Positions 6,127 through 12,959 of a DNA stretch of 41,522 bases are shown here, one piece after another; within the stretch, counting starts at the first letter, position 1, and every line of letters starts with the position of its first letter. The notes below the pieces were generated by a model that saw only the letters and a list, made by a program, of their open reading frames with translations, was not told where the DNA came from and ran no database searches. Where the stretch lies: the NCBI RefSeq assembly GCF_001556105.1, contig NZ_LSIF01000100.1:1-41522 (forward strand). Reading direction: 5' to 3'. A program made the position numbers and the translations under genes. The DNA is from Pseudoxanthomonas mexicana. Its GTDB lineage: Bacteria; Pseudomonadota; Gammaproteobacteria; Xanthomonadales; Xanthomonadaceae.

Positions 6127-9072
6127 ATGACCGCCATGACTGCCTACGACTCCCTAAACCTGTTCGACAAGCTGGCATTCGCCATCCGCTCCATCGTGAT
6201 GCGTTCTGAGACTGCACAGCCGCGAGACAACCGCAGCTGGGTGTACCAGCGCGCCCAGGAGCGCTTCGACTACCTCGTGGAGGGTGGGGACCTGATCAAT
6301 CTGGCCCCGATCCCTGCAGGGGAGCCCTTGGTCAACGTCCTGCCAGAACACTGCGACCAGCTTTTGGGCTTGGGGGCGATCGAACGCGATGGCGCGTTCC
6401 TCATGCCCGACAAGCTGGACGAGGAGGAAATCTGGAAGTTCAAGGACTGGTTCCCGCGTGCGCCCAAGGATTTGGAGTCGCAGGATCTGAACTGGCATCT
6501 CACGCGGGACGGCAAGCCAACCAATGGTTGGATCACGCCCGAAGATCTGGTTCGTAGTTCCGACTCCACGGCGACCTCCCTCCTGATCGGTGCGTTCCCA
6601 GTCCTGTTCGCTGCCGGTCAAACGCTCTGGCAGTTTCCTGGGGTTGGCCCCACGGCAGCGATGGCTGTATGTGGACCACTGCTGGCCCTGCATGCCTTCG
6701 CGCTCTACCAGGCCGAAGGTGCGGGCACGGTGGCCAAGGCCATTGCCATCGGTGGCGGTATTCCGCTGCTGGGCGCCGGGTTCGTTGGCTCAGGACTCGA
6801 TCCCACAACCATGGGTGCCCGTGGACTGACCATAGGTGGTCTGGGCTTCGTATCGGTGTTCGGGCTGTGTGCCGTCCTTGCTGCTGCGTTCAAGGGACCG
6901 GGCAAGCAGTCGAACCTGTTCTCGTTCTTCTCGCGTGCCAAGCACCTTCTCATGGTCGTGGCCGCGGTCTACGGGCTGAATGTGGCCCTAAGCCTCTTGC
7001 CGTCCTGGCTGGGCTGGCTGAAAGCGTTGGGTTGGTACCTGCCGGCCTGTGCCTACCCGCTGTACTACACGCTAGGCAACTTCAAGGCGCGCACCGCTCA
7101 ACTCGAACTGCAGGACAAGCGGGGTCTAGGATCCACTAGCGGCTCGGCCAGCATGCTGGGCAAACGCGCGAACCTGCGCATGTCGCAGATCCGCAGCGCC
7201 CATCGTGACAAGTCGCCCTTCATGGAGCTGGGTAAGTCACTGGGGGTCATGTGCCGCTACGACCTGGCGCTAGCCCCGGATCGTGGCCAGATCATGGGCC
7301 TCACCCAAGAGGACGCCAAGACCCATCTGATCATTTTCGGTTTGAGCGGCAAGGGCAAGACCGCCAAGGGCATCCGCAAGTTGATGCTCGAACTGTCCAG
7401 TTTGCCCATGCCCATCGGCGCCTTGGGCGCTGACGGCAAGTGGGCCCTGGTCGCCGACACCCGCGACTGGTGGGACCTGATCATCGAGCCAGGCATCAAG
7501 TTCGCACCCTTCCAGGGCATGACATCCCTGCAAGTCGCCCGCGCCTTCACCGAAGCCAGTGTCGGATCGAACGACAAGGAGTCGATCTGGGTGCAGGGCG
7601 CGATGGATACCCATCGCTATGGTTTGGCGATCCTCGAAGCTCTGGTCGCCCATGAGAAGAGCCGTCGTTCGTCTGAGTTCCAGCGGCTCGATGCGCTGGA
7701 AGAGCAGATCGACCACTGGTGTTCCGAGAAGCTGCTACGCGAACGAGCGGGGCAGGACACGTCGGATATCGATGCCAGACTGGCCGACCTGGAAGAGGCT
7801 GCGGATCACGCTAAGGGTGAGGTTAGTGGGCCTCGGCTCTATCGCTGGGATCCGGATGCTTACGTCAAGCTGATCAATATCATCGGCTCGGGCGAAACCT
7901 CCGATGGAAAGACCTGGCGTCCCAGCGCTCGTGCCATGGCGCTTTTCGACTACCTCGGCTTCAAATCCTCCGAGGAACGCAAGCTGCTGGAACCCGACAC
8001 GGTTCACGCGCACTTGGCCGACTCCAGTCGTGTGCTGTCCAACTCCTTGTTCTACTTCACGGAGACCTGGTTCAAGGGCAAGACCGAGGAACAGCGCCAG
8101 TCGTTCCTGTTGAACATCGACAAGGACTTGCAAGGCTTCCTGCAGAACGACGAGTTGCGCGGCCACCTCATCGATGGGGTGGATCACGGTGAGGAAGCGT
8201 GGTCTCACACTGAGGAAGGTGTGGACGTCATGCAGTGCCTGTACGGCAAGAAGGTAGGTCTGAACCTGTCCGACCGCTACGGCAAGACGGCCAAGGTCAT
8301 CCACAAGCTGATCCAGACCCGTGTGTATGACGCGCTTCAAGAACGTGGTGAGAAGTACGGCGACAACTGGATGGAGAAGACGGGCCAGACCTACGTCGTG
8401 GACATCAAGGACGAATGCCAGGATCTCATCGGCCCCTCGGAACTGACACTGTCGGCCAAGGCACGCTCCCTGGGGCTTGAGATGGTGTACGCCACGCAGA
8501 CCTTCGAGGGTCTGAATGAAGCCTTGGGAGGCAAGGCAGCAACCATCGCCTTCCTGTCCAACTTCCGCTCCCGCATCGTGTTCGAGTCCTCGGCCGAGAC
8601 CTACGAGTTCCTGCAAGGCGTTGCCGGAACGGCCAAGAAGAAGACGTTGCCTGTCAGTGTCCAGGCCACGATCGACACCAGCCGCGCCCTCAACGTGCTG
8701 GACAACAGTATCTACTCCAACCCCGATCACCCATCTGCCTGGGCGCTGCGCGACATGGCCCGCCGTGGATCGACGCGGCTCCAGATCGTCGTTCAGGGCG
8801 TGAAGAACTTCATGGGCATGACACGGAAGGTACCCATCGACGAGATGGACGAGCAGAACTACATCCCCGTCCACCAGGGCGGTGAATACAAGGAAGGGCC
8901 GATCCTCGAAATGACGGACATGACCGCCAACCTCATGGAGGAAGGGGTGGCCCTGCTGTACCTCAACCGTGCCAACCAGCCGCGCATCGACTTCGCGCGC
9001 ATGGAGCACATCACCACTGCCGAGTTCGCGCGACGTCTCCGCACCATCCGCGCACGCCAAGCCACCACCTAA
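6127..9072 (+). CDS. Large membrane-anchored P-loop ATPase (T4SS/DNA-translocase-like)
   Basis: The 981-residue protein has a soluble N-terminus (1-145), four to six membrane helices (about 147-316) and a P-loop domain with Walker A GLSGKGKT (405-412). A Walker B-like YVVDIKDECQDL lies near 753-765, followed by YATQTFEG, the Gln-containing motif after Walker B seen in TraD, TraC and VirB4-type ATPases. About 340 residues separate the two Walker motifs, indicating a large insertion. The membrane helices plus hexameric-ATPase motifs suggest a second coupling protein (DotL/TrbC-like) or a DNA/protein translocase, distinct from the TraD-type gene at 12960. GGAGCTCCAC precedes the ATG. It lies in an operon 5382-10787. 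Confidence 0.7.
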   Translation: MTAMTAYDSLNLFDKLAFAIRSIVMRSETAQPRDNRSWVYQRAQERFDYLVEGGDLINLAPIPAGEPLVNVLPEHCDQLLGLGAIERDGAFLMPDKLDEEEIWKFKDWFPRAPKDLESQDLNWHLTRDGKPTNGWITPEDLVRSSDSTATSLLIGAFPVLFAAGQTLWQFPGVGPTAAMAVCGPLLALHAFALYQAEGAGTVAKAIAIGGGIPLLGAGFVGSGLDPTTMGARGLTIGGLGFVSVFGLCAVLAAAFKGPGKQSNLFSFFSRAKHLLMVVAAVYGLNVALSLLPSWLGWLKALGWYLPACAYPLYYTLGNFKARTAQLELQDKRGLGSTSGSASMLGKRANLRMSQIRSAHRDKSPFMELGKSLGVMCRYDLALAPDRGQIMGLTQEDAKTHLIIFGLSGKGKTAKGIRKLMLELSSLPMPIGALGADGKWALVADTRDWWDLIIEPGIKFAPFQGMTSLQVARAFTEASVGSNDKESIWVQGAMDTHRYGLAILEALVAHEKSRRSSEFQRLDALEEQIDHWCSEKLLRERAGQDTSDIDARLADLEEAADHAKGEVSGPRLYRWDPDAYVKLINIIGSGETSDGKTWRPSARAMALFDYLGFKSSEERKLLEPDTVHAHLADSSRVLSNSLFYFTETWFKGKTEEQRQSFLLNIDKDLQGFLQNDELRGHLIDGVDHGEEAWSHTEEGVDVMQCLYGKKVGLNLSDRYGKTAKVIHKLIQTRVYDALQERGEKYGDNWMEKTGQTYVVDIKDECQDLIGPSELTLSAKARSLGLEMVYATQTFEGLNEALGGKAATIAFLSNFRSRIVFESSAETYEFLQGVAGTAKKKTLPVSVQATIDTSRALNVLDNSIYSNPDHPSAWALRDMARRGSTRLQIVVQGVKNFMGMTRKVPIDEMDEQNYIPVHQGGEYKEGPILEMTDMTANLMEEGVALLYLNRANQPRIDFARMEHITTAEFARRLRTIRARQATT

Positions 9073-9084
9073 CCAGGAGCCCCC

Positions 9085-9957
9085 ATGTCCGCCAACCACG
9101 AAAACGATCTATCACTGGGCCGCCGCTACAAGAAGTACGAGGGTGCCTACAACCTGGCCTTCGCGGCCGACCCCAACCCGCAGTTGCGCCACTTCGACGA
9201 AATGGCACCGAAGGACGATCCCCAGTGGAAGCGACTAGAAGTGTTCCGCGGAAACGATCGAGAGGCGTACCACGCCCACAAGTCCAACCCGAATGACGCA
9301 CTTGTTCGGCCCACTGACAAGGAGCAGGCCATGTGGGATGCCAACCAGCAGGACAAGTGGCGCATCGATCGTGAGCCCGCATTCGGCCAGCACCCCATGA
9401 CGAACAACAAGTGGTTCGACATGTCGTTGGAGCAGCGTCGCTCCGACTCGTCCCAGAACTACTTCAACAGCGTTGAACAGCGGCACGGCGACGGATACGA
9501 CGCTTGGGCGGTAAAGGCGGGTAGTTCCGTCGTGGCCAAGGACGACTACCTGCAGACGATGGCGTCCCTGGACATCGAGAAGGCACAGACAGCGCGTGCA
9601 CAGAAGCAGGCTCCACAGGCTGAGCCGACCCAGCAAGAGACGGAAGTGCCGGCCACAGAGCAGCAGGTGGCGCCGAAGAGGACTCGATTGTCGCTGGCCG
9701 AGTTTCAGGGTTCTGCGGGCCAGTACATCGAGCAGCGATCCCGTGACCTCGCATCGCTTCCCGACGAGGGCCTGCGACAGGTCAATGATCAGACGAAAGC
9801 CGACTACCAGGCCCGAGGGCTGGGTCGGATTGAAGATGCGGGTCCAAGGATTCAGGCCATCAATGCCTTCCACGCCCGCGAACAGCAGCAACGCAATACG
9901 CCATCACAGGAGGTGCCCTCCGAGGCGTTCACCCAACGACGAACAAGGCAACAATGA
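9085..9957 (+). CDS. Hydrophilic hypothetical protein, 290 aa
   Basis: The product is highly polar, with no signal peptide or membrane segment. The N-terminal half is rich in Asp, Asn, Lys and Trp. A Gln/Glu/Pro/Thr linker spans about 168-195. A basic C-terminal region ends in RRTRQQ. No family is recognised. AGGAG sits 6 bases before the ATG, and the stop overlaps the next start as ATGA (9954-9957). Its place between the ATPase and an exported peptidoglycan enzyme suggests a cytoplasmic adaptor or a substrate of the secretion system. The disordered linker and basic tail are compatible with a translocated protein, but this is speculative. Confidence 0.6.
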   Translation: MSANHENDLSLGRRYKKYEGAYNLAFAADPNPQLRHFDEMAPKDDPQWKRLEVFRGNDREAYHAHKSNPNDALVRPTDKEQAMWDANQQDKWRIDREPAFGQHPMTNNKWFDMSLEQRRSDSSQNYFNSVEQRHGDGYDAWAVKAGSSVVAKDDYLQTMASLDIEKAQTARAQKQAPQAEPTQQETEVPATEQQVAPKRTRLSLAEFQGSAGQYIEQRSRDLASLPDEGLRQVNDQTKADYQARGLGRIEDAGPRIQAINAFHAREQQQRNTPSQEVPSEAFTQRRTRQQ

Positions 9958-10787
9958 TCAACAAGGCGAGGGCCTCACTGATCGCAGCACTGGTACTGGC
10001 AGGCAACGTCCATGCGGCGGTTCCGAAACACATCGATGGCATGTCGCGCACCACGCGCATGCATGCTTCCCAGGCCTTGGCCTGCTCGCAACGCCTAGGT
10101 AGGCATCCCGATCTGTTGATCGTGGCCGACATGCGCTTGCCCAGCTCGGCCAAGCGGCTCTGGGCGATCGACACGCGCAGTGGCGAAATCCTGGTGCGAA
10201 CTGAGGTGGCACATGGCCGTGGATCCGACCCCGGGCGACAGGGTCTCGCCCAGGTCTTCTCGAACACGCCGGGCAGCCTGATGACTAGCGTTGGGCTGTA
10301 CGCCATCGCAGAGCCCTACCGGAACACCAAGGACGGTTCGACTCGTCGCCGGTTGGACGGTCTCATGCCCGGTTTCAATGATGCAGCACGCGAGCGTGCT
10401 GTCGTGCTTCATCCCGCCCGCTACGTGCGCGACGGGTGGGCAGGGCACTCGGAAGGTTGTCCGGCTGTCTCCTACGCCGTCATGGACCAGCTCAACGACC
10501 GTGGTCTGGACAACGCCATCTTGTGGATCGAAGGAGACCAGGAAGGGTTGGCCGAGGCCGTGGCCTCCTGTTCCATGACCAAGCCCACCCATCGGTTCCG
10601 GTGGCCCTGGCAGAAGCTGCCCACCAAGCCTGAGTGGAAGCCCGATGCGTCTGACGCCGTGAACCCCATGTTCGACATCCAGGCCGAGGGGTTCTGCCCG
10701 GTGAGGACTGACCTCGTGTGGTTCAGCCAGGAGGCACCCCTGTTTGCCAACTTGGCTGGGGATCGTTGGCCACTTGCGATGTGGTAG
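9954..10787 (+). CDS. Murein L,D-transpeptidase catalytic-domain protein (YkuD_2 type)
   Basis: The 277-residue protein has a signal peptide (1-21). It then shows the pattern of the murein L,D-transpeptidase catalytic domain family: RLWAIDTRSGEIL, VAHGRGSDPG (86-95), FSNTPGS, LDGLMPGFND, VVLH153 and GHSEGCPAVS with the presumed catalytic C169. Family members carry a similar His and SxGCPA motif. The remaining 90 C-terminal residues are unassigned. It would act in the periplasm on peptidoglycan, where conjugative systems need wall remodelling; most use lytic transglycosylases (VirB1-like) instead. It is translationally coupled to the preceding gene and followed by a strong terminator, so it ends the operon. 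Confidence 0.8.
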   Translation: MINKARASLIAALVLAGNVHAAVPKHIDGMSRTTRMHASQALACSQRLGRHPDLLIVADMRLPSSAKRLWAIDTRSGEILVRTEVAHGRGSDPGRQGLAQVFSNTPGSLMTSVGLYAIAEPYRNTKDGSTRRRLDGLMPGFNDAARERAVVLHPARYVRDGWAGHSEGCPAVSYAVMDQLNDRGLDNAILWIEGDQEGLAEAVASCSMTKPTHRFRWPWQKLPTKPEWKPDASDAVNPMFDIQAEGFCPVRTDLVWFSQEAPLFANLAGDRWPLAMW

Positions 10788-10797
10788 CCCAAAAAAG

Positions 10798-10824
10798 AAG
10801 AGGGGGGCTTTCGCCCCCCTCTCT
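10798..10824. terminator. Bidirectional intrinsic terminator
   Basis: GAGGGGGGC (10800-10808) pairs perfectly with GCCCCCCTC (10813-10821) around TTTC. An A-run (10791-10796) on the left serves as the T-tract for minus-strand transcription. It separates the rightward operon ending at 10787 from the leftward small gene at 10839-11009. Confidence 0.85.
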
Positions 10825-10838
10825 TGTAAGCCGCAGGC

Positions 10839-11009
10839 TTACTTTTCTTTACGAACGCCCTTGAAGGGCTGCTTGTCCGATTTCACGTCCATGAAACGAC
10901 CCGTGTCGGCGTTCCGTTTGACGTAGTGACCCGAGGGCGTCTGGGTCTGGGAACGGTTGCGGACAGCGCCGTTGCGATGCCCGTCACCTTTGGGTGGATT
11001 GGTAGCCAT
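10839..11009 (-). CDS. Small basic Gly/Arg/Lys-rich protein, 56 aa
   Basis: Reading the minus strand from the ATG at 11009 gives 56 residues beginning MATNPPKGDGHRNGAV and ending KGVRKEK. The SD is excellent: GGAG 6 bases before the ATG, in the string CACAGGAGACACT. The composition (KGDGHR, VRNRSQ, YVKRNADTGRFMDVK) resembles short proteins of unknown function found widely in bacteria and on plasmids. I recognise the style but no function. Transcription would end at the bidirectional terminator 20 bases downstream. The conserved look and strong ribosome site make it a real gene despite its size. Confidence 0.8.
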   Translation of the reverse strand: MATNPPKGDGHRNGAVRNRSQTQTPSGHYVKRNADTGRFMDVKSDKQPFKGVRKEK

Positions 11010-11059
11010 GAGTGTCTCCTGTGATTGATGATGGGGCTAAGCCATTCCCGCCTTCCCAA

Positions 11060-11089
11060 TGACTGGGCAGCATTGCTGCTGCCCAGTCA
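11060..11089. terminator. 13-bp perfect hairpin
   Basis: TGACTGGGCAGCA (11060-11072) pairs perfectly with TGCTGCCCAGTCA (11077-11089) around a TTGC loop, just downstream of the minus-strand gene ending at 11099. There is no T-tract on either strand, so it could be a transcript-stabilising hairpin or a protein site instead of an intrinsic terminator. Confidence 0.55.
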
Positions 11090-11098
11090 CCTACGCGA

Positions 11099-11254
11099 TT
11101 ACCTTGCGGTGTCATCGCGTACCCAGATCGGCCAGGCTTTCAGCCCTTTGGAGGCGGCATGCAGCTTCTTGCCATTCCTCAGGGTGATCACAGGCCTGAA
11201 AATCAGCCTGTAACCTGGACGATGGGGGTAGATCGGCGGAGTCGTTGTCGACAT
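11099..11254 (-). CDS. Small protein, 51 aa
   Basis: From the ATG at 11254 the product has 51 residues. Its core (RLIFRPVITLRNGKKLHAASKGLKAWPIWV) alternates strand-forming hydrophobic and basic residues and looks like a compact beta-rich fold. I recognise no function. The open frame continues upstream to 11407, but the upstream part would run across a strong opposing promoter and is low in recognisable structure. A GAGGG stretch 10 bases upstream is a modest ribosome site. It is oriented the same way as the 56-residue gene. Confidence 0.55.
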   Translation of the reverse strand: MSTTTPPIYPHRPGYRLIFRPVITLRNGKKLHAASKGLKAWPIWVRDDTAR

Positions 11255-11312
11255 GGCCGTAGCCCTCGTGTTGGAGGTATCCAACCGAGAACTCACGGGA
11301 GGGGGCGTCTTA

Positions 11313-11342
11313 TTGACAGGCTCGAAGAGTAATAGATATACT
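11313..11342 (+). promoter_or_regulatory. Near-consensus sigma-70 promoter
   Basis: TTGACA (11313-11318) is a perfect -35 box. TATACT (11337-11342), one base from consensus, follows after an 18-base spacer. Transcription would start near 11349. No protein gene follows closely on this strand, and a terminator lies about 150 bases downstream. Confidence 0.75.
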
Positions 11343-11348
11343 TTTTCG

Positions 11349-11515
11349 GCTGTCTTGGCGGACAGGCGCTCCACCCGCAAGACCACACGATGCTGGATAC
11401 CGTGCAAGCGTGGTTTTGGGTCTTAGGGTCGATTTACGAGATCGACCACTAGATCTAGGTTGTAAAAGAGCTTGAAACCCAACTTCTAGGGCTCGGCCTC
11501 AGCGCCGGGCCTTTT
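11349..11515 (+). ncRNA. Candidate small RNA of about 165 nt
   Basis: The transcript predicted from the promoter at 11313-11342 and the terminator at 11490-11515 has several potential hairpins. CTGTC/GACAG (11350-11365) lies at the very 5' end, GGTCGAT/ATCGACC (11427-11447) is a perfect 7-bp stem, and the palindrome CTAGATCTAG is at 11449-11458. The only internal reading frame is a 20-codon frame (11390-11452) rich in Trp and other hydrophobics, with no ribosome site. The transcript would be divergent from the 51-residue minus-strand gene and upstream of the HTH regulator. Its function is unknown. Roles could include control of ICE transfer or a leader or toxin peptide. Confidence 0.55.
11490..11515 (+). 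terminator. Intrinsic terminator of the candidate small RNA
   Basis: GGCTCGGC (11490-11497) pairs with GCCGGGCC (11504-11511) with one T-G wobble around CTCAGC, followed directly by TTTT. It lies on the plus strand where no annotated protein gene ends. Confidence 0.7.
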
Positions 11516-11593
11516 CGCATTTCTTCAAGATTAGCACTCGTCGATGCCGATTGCTAACTTTTTTCGTCCCCGCAGGGTTTTCCTGTCCGGTAG

Positions 11594-11659
11594 ACCGAAC
11601 AAGTCGATTCTCTCAGCCGAGTTCGGGGTTGTCAAACGGAAAGTTCGGTGTAGTAGTAT
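11594..11659 (+). promoter_or_regulatory. Promoter and operator candidates of the HTH/ImmA operon
   Basis: ACCGAAC (11594-11600), GTTCGG (11621-11626) and GTTCGGT (11643-11649) are related half-sites. The last two are 22 bases apart, about two helical turns. TTGTCA (11629-11634) followed by TAGTAG or TAGTAT (11651-11659) is a plausible promoter lying between and over them. The layout fits autorepression by the HTH protein encoded at 11690. Confidence 0.5.
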
Positions 11660-11689
11660 TTTCCCGATCCCAGTACCCAGACCCACCCC

Positions 11690-12013
11690 ATGGCGACACG
11701 TCTCGGCGAGAAAATCCGACAGCTCCGGAAGGAGCAGCAGATGACCCTGGATGCCTTGGCTCTCGCCGCGGGGATGAGCAAGAGCTACCTATGGGAACTC
11801 GAGAACAAGGAGTCGCCTCGGCCGTCGGCGGAGAAGCTCGATGCGTTGGCGAAGATACTTGGGCGACCTGTGTCCTACTTCCTGGATAGCGAGGAAGAGG
11901 TGCCAGAGGAAGAGCATCTGAACGAGGCCTTCTTCCGCAACTACAAGGACCTCGAGAAGGAAGACCGGGAACGCATTCGAATGATCGTGGAGTCGTTCCG
12001 GAAGCGCTCCTGA
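11690..12013 (+). CDS. HTH (Cro/CI, XRE-type) transcriptional regulator
   Basis: The 107-residue protein has a classic XRE helix-turn-helix in residues 5-65: the recognition region LALAAGMSKSYLWELENKE, then PSAEKLDALAKILGRPVSYFLD. A short acidic linker and a C-terminal helical tail (75-107) follow. The next gene, an ImmA/IrrE peptidase, overlaps its stop (TGATG), the usual pairing in ICEs and phages. In ICEBs1, ImmR represses excision and transfer genes until ImmA cleaves it. Repression of ICE functions is therefore inferred. Candidate half-sites lie in its own promoter. Confidence 0.9.
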   Translation: MATRLGEKIRQLRKEQQMTLDALALAAGMSKSYLWELENKESPRPSAEKLDALAKILGRPVSYFLDSEEEVPEEEHLNEAFFRNYKDLEKEDRERIRMIVESFRKRS

Positions 12014-12882
12014 TGGCCGACCCGCTAACGGCGTCCAAGGCCGCGTACAAGTTCACCCGAGTGCTGGACTTGTTCGCCGCCCATCACGGCACACAGCGGT
12101 TCCCGATCGATGTTGTCGCGCTCGCCAAGGATGCAGCCAACCAGTTCGGTGGCTCGGATCCCATCACCGAAGTGCGTGCCGCTGACATCAAACGGTTCGA
12201 AGGGGCGCTGGTCCCGGGCGAGGATCGCCGCGAGTGGATGTTGCTCTACAACGACAAGATCCGATCCGAAGGTCGCATCCGTTTCACGCAGGCGCACGAA
12301 CTCGGGCACTACCTCCTCCATCGGCATAAGCAGGAGTCCTTCTCCTGTGCCGAGAAGGATGTGGTCAACCTGGAAAAAGACGAGGCTACGATCGAAGCTC
12401 AGGCGGATGTCTTTGCATCGACTCTGCTTATGCCGTTGAACGACTTTCGGGAGCAGATGTCTGGTTCCGCGGATTTCGATGGGATCGGCGCATGCGCGAA
12501 CCGCTATGGTGTTTCGCTCACGGCGGCAGCCCTGCGTTGGCTACGCCATACCGATACCCAGGCCGTTCTGGTCGTTCATCGTGATGGCTTCATGCAATGG
12601 GCTTTCTCGAGCGAGGCGGCGTTCAAGAACGGCGCGTTCTATCGAACCAGAAGCCAGACTGTGGCGATTCCAGACGCGTCTTTGGCGGCGAACGCAAACG
12701 TGGATCACGAGCGGTGCGGCGTTGAGATGCCGGCGCAAACCTGGTTTCCACACGCACCAGCCGACCTCTCGTTGCGTGAAATGAAGATCAGCGCTAACGA
12801 ATACGACTCAGTGATGACGTTGCTGGTACTGCCACGCGGATCAAGCGTGTGGCAACCCTGGAACGAACGCGGAGCCAGGTAG
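12013..12882 (+). CDS. ImmA/IrrE-family metallopeptidase
   Basis: The 289-residue protein carries the zinc motif HELGH (95-99) and a downstream E128 in IEAQADVFAS, the third-ligand region of ImmA/IrrE (COG2856) peptidases. An unassigned C-terminal region follows (about 180-289). Members cleave a cognate XRE repressor, as in ICEBs1 ImmA-ImmR or Deinococcus IrrE-DdrO, usually after DNA damage or quorum signals. The start overlaps the repressor stop by one base, so the two are made together. It probably serves as the anti-repressor that triggers ICE activation. The C-terminal region, longer than in minimal ImmA, may sense the signal. Confidence 0.88.
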   Translation: MADPLTASKAAYKFTRVLDLFAAHHGTQRFPIDVVALAKDAANQFGGSDPITEVRAADIKRFEGALVPGEDRREWMLLYNDKIRSEGRIRFTQAHELGHYLLHRHKQESFSCAEKDVVNLEKDEATIEAQADVFASTLLMPLNDFREQMSGSADFDGIGACANRYGVSLTAAALRWLRHTDTQAVLVVHRDGFMQWAFSSEAAFKNGAFYRTRSQTVAIPDASLAANANVDHERCGVEMPAQTWFPHAPADLSLREMKISANEYDSVMTLLVLPRGSSVWQPWNERGAR

Positions 12883-12959
12883 CAGAGTTCAGTGCAGCCC
12901 TGCGTATTCCATCGCGGGCCGGGCTAGACAGGCCGGCCAGGCTGCCCACCCTGTTGTAG

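Noticed and set aside
11530..11564. TTAGCA/TGCTAA inverted repeat followed by T6 as a terminator
   Set aside because: The stem is only 6 weak base pairs with a 15-base loop. The stronger terminator at 11490-11515 already accounts for the upstream transcript.
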